Source: Armatimonadota bacterium (lineage in GTDB: Bacteria; Armatimonadota; Zipacnadia; Zipacnadales; UBA11051). From it: DNA of 5,551 bases. The position numbers and the translations under genes were made by a program. This document shows positions 1 through 4,774 of the stretch, in pieces. The notes under the pieces were generated by a model. The model saw only the letters and a program-made list of their open reading frames with translations, searched no databases and was not told where the DNA came from. The DNA lies in the NCBI GenBank assembly GCA_030612305.1, contig JAUWOG010000186.1, positions 1 to 5,551 of the forward strand, given 5' to 3'. Position 1 is the first letter of the stretch. Every line of letters starts with the position of its first letter.

Positions 1-1428
1 GGCATGTTGCTGCGACTCTCCGGCGTGCTCATGCTGACCCCGCTGCTGGTGCTGATACGCTGGCCGGAGGAGGCCTGTCATGTCGCCGCCTTCCTCCTCC
101 CCGCACTCCTGCTCATCGCACTCGGCACCCTCTTCAGGAAATACCTCGGCATCGCAGAGCCGTCCGCCATGACGCTGCAGGAAGGCAGCGTCGTCGTCGT
201 ACTGAGCTGGGGCATCGTCTCTCTCTTCTCTGCGCTCCCCTTCATGATGGTCGAGGGCCTCAACTTCACCCAGGCAGCCTTCGAGGCCGTCAGCGGCTGG
301 ACAACCACCGGCCTCACCATCGTTGACGTTACCACAACCAGCCACATGATTCTGATGTGGCGCAGCACGATGCAACTGGCCGGCGGCGCTGGTCTCGCCA
401 TTATCATGCTTGCCTCCATCGCCGGGCCCGGCGGCACTGGCGTCTCCGCCGCCGAGGGCCACAGACAGCAGCTTGTCCCCCACATCCGCACCTCTGTTCG
501 CCTCGTCATGGGCCTCTACAGCGCCTATGCTCTCGCCGGCATCATAGCGTACCGGGTCGCCGGCCTACCGCTCTTCGAAGCCGTCAACCACGCCTTTGCC
601 GCCGTTGCCACCGGCGGATTCTCAACTCACCCCGACGGCCTCGCTCACTATGATTCGGCACTCATTGAAGCGATCACAATCCCGCTCATGTTCATGGGCA
701 GTCTCAATTTCCTCACTGCATACGCCCTTGTGCGCGGCAAGTTCAGGGCCGTGCTGCGCAACGGAGAAATCCGCCTCTGCGCGTTCCTCATCCCCGTCTG
801 CGCACTCATCCTCTTCTCTCTGGTCTGCCTGAACCTGTGTCCGACAGTTCCCGGAGCCATCCGCGTAGCCGTCTTCGAGCCTGTCTCCGCGCTGACCGGC
901 ACAGGCTTCACGATCACCAGCTACGAAAACTGGACCGGCCTCGGGCTACTCATCATCATCGCTCTCATGGTCATCGGCGGGGGTACGGGCTCGACGGCCG
1001 GCGGCATCAAGCAGTATCGCATCTACCTGCTCGCCAGGTCCGTCTGGTGGCGCGTCCGTCGAGCGCTCCGGCCCAGGACCGCTGTCGTCGCGCACGCTGT
1101 CTGGCGTGGGGAAACCAAAGACTACATCACTGATGCACAAATCAGCCAGGTCTCAACCTTCGTATTCCTCTACATCGGTGCCTGGGTTGTGGGATCAGGC
1201 ATCCTCGCCGCACACGGCTACACGCTCAAGGAATCCCTCTTTGAGTTCGCGTCTGCTCTTGGCACTGTCGGCCTTTCCCTCGGCGTAACGGCTCCTGATG
1301 CGCCGCCGCTGGTCCTCTGGACGGAGACTATTGGCATGTTCCTTGGCCGCCTTGAGTTCTTCGTCGTCATCGTCGGCTTACAGAAGATCGTCCGCGACAC
1401 CATCGCCATCCTCCACACAAGACGTTAG
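1..1428 (+). CDS. trkH: TrkH/KtrB-family potassium uptake transmembrane subunit (5' end possibly outside window)
   Basis: This is the membrane pore subunit of a Trk/Ktr potassium uptake system, which normally works with a cytoplasmic nucleotide-binding TrkA/KtrA subunit; none is visible here. Numbering from the ATG at base 4 (474 residues), the four selectivity-filter repeats are all present: TTTGLT near 100-105, ATGGFS near 202-207, TGTGFT near 299-304 and GTVGLS near 420-425, with filter glycines at 103, 205, 301 and 423. The intramembrane-loop signature GGGTGSTAGGIK (325-336) and MFLGRLEFF (445-453) also fit. Hydrophobic segments run throughout. Length is close to the usual 445-485. The frame is open to base 1 and only three bases precede the ATG, so no ribosome site can be judged and the protein may begin a few residues upstream. 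One oddity is QLAGGAG at 125-131, where the family usually has a Q-W-x-G-G-x-G pattern. The family assignment is firm; choosing TrkH over KtrB is not. Confidence 0.93.
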   Translation, partial: GMLLRLSGVLMLTPLLVLIRWPEEACHVAAFLLPALLLIALGTLFRKYLGIAEPSAMTLQEGSVVVVLSWGIVSLFSALPFMMVEGLNFTQAAFEAVSGWTTTGLTIVDVTTTSHMILMWRSTMQLAGGAGLAIIMLASIAGPGGTGVSAAEGHRQQLVPHIRTSVRLVMGLYSAYALAGIIAYRVAGLPLFEAVNHAFAAVATGGFSTHPDGLAHYDSALIEAITIPLMFMGSLNFLTAYALVRGKFRAVLRNGEIRLCAFLIPVCALILFSLVCLNLCPTVPGAIRVAVFEPVSALTGTGFTITSYENWTGLGLLIIIALMVIGGGTGSTAGGIKQYRIYLLARSVWWRVRRALRPRTAVVAHAVWRGETKDYITDAQISQVSTFVFLYIGAWVVGSGILAAHGYTLKESLFEFASALGTVGLSLGVTAPDAPPLVLWTETIGMFLGRLEFFVVIVGLQKIVRDTIAILHTRR

Positions 1429-1461
1429 TGGCCCCGGTTCTCCACGACTCCCCGGGGCCAC
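1428..1461. terminator. Perfect 10-bp hairpin between convergent genes
   Basis: GTGGCCCCGG (1428-1437) is exactly complementary to CCGGGGCCAC (1452-1461), with a 14-base loop. The left arm begins at the last base of the trkH stop codon. No T-run follows on either strand, so it is not a textbook intrinsic terminator. Its place between two converging genes suggests a shared bidirectional transcription end or RNA 3'-end stabiliser. A smaller hairpin, GCGCT-gcc-AGCGC, lies at 1469-1481 on the oxidoreductase side. The structure is seen directly; the role is inferred. Confidence 0.6.
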
Positions 1462-1516
1462 ATCTCCTGCGCTGCCAGCGCCAGGCGTCACACAGCGCGC
1501 ATCCTCGCCACCACCA

Positions 1517-2539
1517 TCAGCCTACTTCAACTGCACCCCCACTCGCCGCAGACTCCACCTCTGCCAGCACCAGCCGCACCGACTCGCGCGCGGAGGCAGG
1601 CGTGACACGCGCCGGCGCACTGTTGCTCTCGATGCACTCCACGAAGTAAGCCAGTTCCCGCTCATAGCCCGTGCCCGGCTCAAACTCCGGCGTGTACGGC
1701 TCCCCATCGAACGGGTAGATGGTCAGCATCGGCTCCTTGGCCAGCGAGAAGTCAAGCATCCCCTTCTCCCCCAGCACCTGGTATCCCATCTCGAACGGGA
1801 AGCTGTCCGGCATCACCCATCCACCTTCAGCGGCACACGCAAAGTCATCATACAGATACGCGGTGAATATCTGGTCAACGGGCTCGCCCTCCGTCACCAG
1901 GTTCCCGGCACGCGTGACCACTGCCTTCGGCTTGCCGAACAGCGACAGGATGAAGTCCACGTCATGGATATGCAGGTCCAGCATCGCCCCGCCGCTGAGT
2001 TCCGCATCCATCAGCCAGTTCTCCGAGGCCCACGTCGGCGTCGGTGACTGGCGCACGAACCTCGCCGATATCACCTGCCCGAGCTCCCCGTTGTTGACCA
2101 TCTTCGCCAGCACCTCATACTCCGGCCAGAAGCGGATGCACTGGGCGATGAAGAGCATTCGCGAATTCGCCCCTGCTGCTGCGATCATCCGGTCGCAGTC
2201 CTCTACCGTCAGCGCCATCGGCTTCTCGCAGATCACGTTGCAGCCCGCCTCCAGCGCCGCGATACTCATCTCCGCGTGCAGAAACGTCGGCGTGCAGACA
2301 TCAACGCAGTCGAGCTCCTCCTGCGCCAGCATCTCCTCAAGACTCGTATAGCGACGCTGCTTGCTGAGGTCCAGCTCCGTAGCCTCACCGATGTTCCCGC
2401 CGACCGAGGCCGCTTTCTCAGCCACCCTCGCCGGGTCCTTGTCACATACTGCCACCACCTCTGCCTGCTCCATACCCTCATAGATGCCGAAGTGCTGCTG
2501 GCCCATGAAGCCGACGCCTACTAGTCCTATGCGGACCAT
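1517..2539 (-). CDS. Gfo/Idh/MocA-family NAD(P)-dependent oxidoreductase
   Basis: A 340-residue cytoplasmic dehydrogenase of the glucose-fructose oxidoreductase / inositol dehydrogenase family, which typically oxidises or reduces sugars, inositols or their derivatives with a nicotinamide cofactor. The N-terminal Rossmann domain starts with GLVGVGFMG (5-13, the GxGxxG loop). The second strand ends in an acidic residue (VCDKD, Asp33), which usually favours NAD over NADP. The family's EKP motif is at 105-107 (Lys106), and the catalytic-type DxxxH in GGAMLDLHIHD falls at Asp188-His192. The C-terminal half matches the beta-sheet substrate domain. The start is well supported: on the minus strand AAGGAG (2554-2549) lies 9 bases before the ATG. 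Length is typical, with a small insertion around 48-62 before the YTSLEEML segment. It converges on trkH and diverges from the 2733-4445 genes. The substrate cannot be read from sequence; inositol or sugar-acid metabolism is only a family-level guess. Confidence 0.93.
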   Translation of the reverse strand: MVRIGLVGVGFMGQQHFGIYEGMEQAEVVAVCDKDPARVAEKAASVGGNIGEATELDLSKQRRYTSLEEMLAQEELDCVDVCTPTFLHAEMSIAALEAGCNVICEKPMALTVEDCDRMIAAAGANSRMLFIAQCIRFWPEYEVLAKMVNNGELGQVISARFVRQSPTPTWASENWLMDAELSGGAMLDLHIHDVDFILSLFGKPKAVVTRAGNLVTEGEPVDQIFTAYLYDDFACAAEGGWVMPDSFPFEMGYQVLGEKGMLDFSLAKEPMLTIYPFDGEPYTPEFEPGTGYERELAYFVECIESNSAPARVTPASARESVRLVLAEVESAASGGAVEVG

Positions 2540-2558
2540 GTCCGGTCTCTCCTTCCAA

Positions 2559-2586
2559 CACTCCGCCAGTCCGGCGATGCGGAGTG
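2559..2586 (-). promoter_or_regulatory. Inverted repeat in the oxidoreductase 5' leader
   Basis: CACTCCGC (2559-2566) pairs exactly with GCGGAGTG (2579-2586) around a 12-base loop. It lies just upstream of the oxidoreductase Shine-Dalgarno (2556-2547). In RNA it could modulate translation; in DNA it could be an operator overlapping the promoter. Near it, AGTCCGGC (2568-2575) recurs as AGTCCGAC (2589-2596) exactly 21 bases later, about two helical turns. The pairing is seen; the function is inferred. Confidence 0.35.
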
Positions 2587-2647
2587 GTAGTCCGACTTGC
2601 TCGCACCTGTATCTTCGGCGCGCAGCGTCTCACAACCTTCTGCATCC

Positions 2648-2666
2648 GCAATGAATGATTCATCGC
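2648..2666. promoter_or_regulatory. Operator-like palindrome in the divergent region
   Basis: ATGAATGATTCAT (2651-2663) is a perfect palindrome of 6-bp arms around one central base. It extends to GCAATGAATGATTCATCGC with a single mismatched pair (A2650/C2664), giving nine-base arms. Its size and symmetry suit a dimeric helix-turn-helix regulator. It lies between the divergent genes, about 109 bases from the oxidoreductase start and 67 from the first plus-strand start. No regulator gene is in the window and no second copy was noticed. Confidence 0.4.
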
Positions 2667-2732
2667 CCCCGACGGAGAACACTACAGCACATGGCAATCT
2701 GCGCATCAAATGCTGCAACAGGGGCGCGTCCC

Positions 2733-2954
2733 ATGAATATGACCGGCAGACTCACAACCCCGGCAACCATCATCGGCATCCTCATACTCGCCGCAAGCAT
2801 TACTCATCCCCAGCCCTTGCGACTCGACTTCTCGCCCACCCGCGACACCGAGCTCACACTTGACGAGCACACTCGCGCCCTCTTCCATTTCAACGATGAC
2901 ACCACCGGCCGCAGTCACGCCTGCCAGGGGAACCTCCCTGTCGAAACGAGGTAG
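2733..2954 (+). pseudogene. Truncated exported protein, signal peptide plus LamG-like beginning
   Basis: A 73-codon reading frame begins at ATG 2733 (a second ATG is at 2739), with AGGGG at 2720-2724 spaced 8 bases upstream. It ends at TAG 2952-2954. Residues 1-7 are short and polar/basic, 8-24 are hydrophobic (ATIIGILILAAS) and 25-28 are HPQP, which reads as a Sec signal peptide. The rest includes DTELTLDEHTRALFHFNDD (about 38-56), which resembles the strand opening LamG/concanavalin-like domains in large exported proteins of environmental bacteria. A LamG domain needs well over 100 more residues and none follows, so this looks like a gene remnant or a nonsense-truncated gene. It could instead be a genuine small secreted protein. 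It is in frame with the radical SAM gene, 18 sense codons separating the TAG from ATG 3009. The open frame and signal-like segment are seen; the LamG link is by memory of similar sequences and is uncertain. Confidence 0.45.
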
Positions 2955-3008
2955 CCGCCTCAAACGCCTGCATCTATCTGCCTGCGCAAGAAAACGGGAA
3001 CACCACCA

Positions 3009-4445
3009 ATGGCTGAGATAACGCTCGTCAACTCCAATGTCACTGTGCCGCCCATCGCCCCGCTGGGTATCGAGTACCTCGCCGAGGCCTGCCGCAGCGA
3101 CGGCCTCGACTGCGAGCTCCTCGACCTCTGTTTCGAGCCCGACCCGCTCGCCGCCCTCAGGCGCCGCCTCGCTGAAGCAGACACCCAACTCATCGCCTTC
3201 AGCTTCCGCAACAGCGACAACTGCCTCATGCTCAGTTCGCACTCCTTTGTGCCGCAACTGGGGGAATTCGTCAGCGCAGCCAGGGAAGCTACCGAGGCTC
3301 CCATCGTCCTCGGTGGCGCGGGCTTCGCCATCGCGCCGGAGGCCGTCATGCACGCAGTCGGCGCTGACTTTGGCGTACTCGGGGATGGCGAGGACGCCCT
3401 GCCGGCTCTCTTTCACGCACTCCGGGATGAGACCGACCTCCAGCATGTTCCCGGCTTGCTGTGGTCCGGCGATGAGGGTATTTGCCGCAACAGTCCGGCG
3501 TGGCCCGAGCTGGTGGACCGGCCGGGTCTGCGCCGCGACACTGTGGACAACGCGCGCTACTTCCGTCTCGGCGGACAGCTCGGCATCGAGACCAAGCGCG
3601 GCTGCGACCGTCACTGCACCTACTGCGCCGACCCGCTCGGCAAGGGCCCGCGCATCAGGCCGCGCTCTCCCCAAGCCGTCGCCGATGAGATTACCAACCT
3701 GCTCGCCCGGGACATTGACGTCTATCACACCTGCGACAGCGAGTTCAACCTCGACTACGACCACGCCTGCGCGCTCTGCCGCGAACTCATTACACGCGGC
3801 CTGGGGCAGAGCATCCGCTGGTACGCATATCTCACTCCGCACCCCTTCACAGACGAGCTGGCCGACCTCATGCAGCAGGCCGGCTGTGTGGGCATCAACT
3901 TCGGCGCCGACTCCGGCAACGCTTCGATGCTCGCCGCCCTTGGGCGCAACTTCTCTCCCGAGCACGTACTCGAGGCCGCGCAGTTCTGCCGCCGGCACGA
4001 CATCGCCGTCATGCTCGACCTGCTCATCGGCGCACCGGGCGAGACGCCTGCTACCGCCCTCCAGACCATCGAGATGGCGAAGGCCGCCAATCCATCTTGC
4101 GTCGGCATATCATTGGGCGTCCGCGTCTATGCCCGCACCAGGATGGCGGAGAGCATCGCCGCTGAAGGCCCGATGGAGCACAACCCCGCCGTCTCGGGGC
4201 AGATAGCCGACAACGAGGACCTGCTTGCCCCCGTCTTCTACGTCTCCCCCGCTCTCGGCACGATGGAGGACGCAACTGCTTTCCTCTCGGAGGCGATAGC
4301 CGGCGACGAGCGCTTCTTCTTCGGCGGCAGCGGCGATGATCGCGACTATGACTACGACGACAACCAGGTGCTCGTGGATGCTATTGCGGCCGGTGCACGC
4401 GGCGCATACTGGGACATACTCCGCCGGCTCCGCTCCCAGCCCTGA
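3009..4445 (+). CDS. B12-binding domain radical SAM protein of unknown substrate
   Basis: A 478-residue enzyme. Residues 1 to about 140 look like a cobalamin-binding Rossmann-type domain: ITLVNSNV strand at 4-11, PPIAPLGIEYLA at 14-25, LGGAGFAIAPE at 101-111 and LGDGEDALPALF at 124-135. No DxHxxG motif is seen, so any cobalamin would lack the usual histidine ligand. The radical SAM core follows, with C199-x3-C203-x2-C206 (CDRHCTYC) to hold a [4Fe-4S] cluster that cleaves S-adenosylmethionine. Further landmarks are HTCDSEFN (240-247), the GADSGN stretch (299-304), LIGAPGE (339-345) and a C-terminal segment with FFFGG (436-440), DYDYDDN (446-452) and GARGAYWDILRR (462-473). Such proteins are often methyltransferases, but the substrate is not evident. 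ATG 3009 is the first usual start codon (ATG, GTG or TTG) after the in-frame TAG at 2952, and the first strand begins directly after it. The upstream ribosome site is weak (GGGA at 2996-2999). It is probably transcribed with the small frame before it. Confidence 0.9.
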   Translation: MAEITLVNSNVTVPPIAPLGIEYLAEACRSDGLDCELLDLCFEPDPLAALRRRLAEADTQLIAFSFRNSDNCLMLSSHSFVPQLGEFVSAAREATEAPIVLGGAGFAIAPEAVMHAVGADFGVLGDGEDALPALFHALRDETDLQHVPGLLWSGDEGICRNSPAWPELVDRPGLRRDTVDNARYFRLGGQLGIETKRGCDRHCTYCADPLGKGPRIRPRSPQAVADEITNLLARDIDVYHTCDSEFNLDYDHACALCRELITRGLGQSIRWYAYLTPHPFTDELADLMQQAGCVGINFGADSGNASMLAALGRNFSPEHVLEAAQFCRRHDIAVMLDLLIGAPGETPATALQTIEMAKAANPSCVGISLGVRVYARTRMAESIAAEGPMEHNPAVSGQIADNEDLLAPVFYVSPALGTMEDATAFLSEAIAGDERFFFGGSGDDRDYDYDDNQVLVDAIAAGARGAYWDILRRLRSQP

Positions 4446-4499
4446 AGCCACCATCGCTGACCGGCCATCTACGACCCGCTATAGCGTGCCGCAAGTTCT

Positions 4500-4519
4500 G
4501 CAGGGGGCTTTAGCCCTGC
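4500..4519 (+). terminator. Hairpin downstream of the radical SAM gene
   Basis: GCAGGGGGCTTTAGCCCTGC can fold as GGGC-TTTA-GCCC with an outer GCA/TGC pairing and a two-base bulge, or as GCAGGG/CCCTGC around an 8-base loop. It lies 55 bases after the stop codon. No T-run follows, so termination is possible but not assured. It could also be one copy of a scattered palindromic repeat, which cannot be tested within one window. Confidence 0.35.
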
Positions 4520-4566
4520 TATCTCCACTAGCGCAGCGCAAATACACACAACGAAAAGAGACAGTC

Positions 4567-4650
4567 ATGGCGCGGAAACAGTATAGTCAATTGCACGCGG
4601 AATTGAAAGAGCCACTTCCGGAGCCCCCCGGATTGATCTGTGCAGTTTGA
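4567..4650 (+). CDS. Doubtful 27-residue small ORF
   Basis: An ATG at 4567 follows AAAGAG (4555-4560) by 6 bases, a near Shine-Dalgarno match, and opens 27 codons ending in TGA at 4648-4650. The peptide starts MARKQYSQLHAELKEPLPEP and has no recognisable motif or membrane segment. Its base composition is richer in A and T than the neighbouring genes. It may be a chance ORF in a leader or a short leader peptide ahead of the pspA-like gene. Confidence 0.18.
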   Translation: MARKQYSQLHAELKEPLPEPPGLICAV

Positions 4651-4700
4651 GCAGGTCCAAGCTTTTTGCACGTGAATGCCCGACACCAGGAGGCATTGGT

Positions 4701-4728
4701 CTGTCAAGCGGCGAATAGTACGTACAGT
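4701..4728 (+). promoter_or_regulatory. Candidate sigma-70-type promoter for the pspA-like gene
   Basis: CTGTCA (4701-4706) and TACAGT (4723-4728) each match 4 of 6 consensus bases and are 16 bases apart. Transcription would begin near 4735 and leave a leader of about 40 bases carrying AGGAGG at 4761-4766. This is a weak match by eye in a short region. No proper sigma-54 -24/-12 element, as used by enterobacterial psp operons, was found. Confidence 0.25.
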
Positions 4729-4774
4729 AGGAAAGCATGTCGGCAATATCGGCTCTTCTCAGGAGGCGGTCGCG

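Larger units (their letters stand above)
2540..2732. promoter_or_regulatory. Divergent intergenic control region
   Basis: This 193-base gap separates the minus-strand oxidoreductase from the plus-strand genes starting at 2733, so it must hold the oxidoreductase promoter and probably one for the plus strand. It contains the oxidoreductase Shine-Dalgarno site, a leader hairpin (2559-2586) and an operator-like palindrome (2648-2666). A weak minus-strand promoter candidate is TTGTGA (2635-2630), a 16-base spacer and GATACA (2613-2608). It is a poor sigma-70 match. I found no convincing plus-strand promoter by eye. Confidence 0.5.
4446..4774. other. Gene-poor 329-base gap between radical SAM and pspA-like genes
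   Basis: No well-supported gene lies here. The gap holds a hairpin soon after the radical SAM stop (4500-4519), a more AT-rich middle (about 4536-4670) with a doubtful 27-codon ORF, and the promoter and ribosome site of the pspA-like gene. The octamer CAGGAGGC occurs twice, at 4687-4694 and 4760-4767; only the second precedes a plausible gene start. No tRNA or recognisable riboswitch was seen. Confidence 0.6.

Noticed and set aside
1298..2351. Plus-strand open frames at 1298-2047 and 1719-2351
   Set aside because: They cross the trkH end and run antisense to the oxidoreductase, whose minus-strand product has complete family motifs and a strong ribosome site.
2952..3011. Translational read-through or stop-codon recoding joining the small frame to the radical SAM gene
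   Set aside because: The enzyme has its own ATG at the expected domain start, and a signal peptide on a radical SAM enzyme would be unfavourable; shared phase alone is weak evidence.
2706..3998. A 430-codon open frame on the minus strand opposite the radical SAM gene
   Set aside because: It mirrors the codon structure of the GC-rich radical SAM gene, has an Ala/Val/Glu/Gly-rich composition without motifs, and extends across the small plus-strand frame; the plus strand carries clear family motifs.
3037..4206. A 389-codon plus-strand open frame in a different phase inside the radical SAM gene
   Set aside because: The product is a Ser/Ala/Arg/Pro-rich out-of-phase translation with no motifs, expected in GC-rich coding DNA.
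4651..4695. Possible sigma-54 -24/-12 promoter before the pspA-like gene
   Set aside because: The GG and TTGC-like elements around AGGTCC...TTTTTGCA are spaced two bases too far apart, and the reverse-strand match faces away from the gene.
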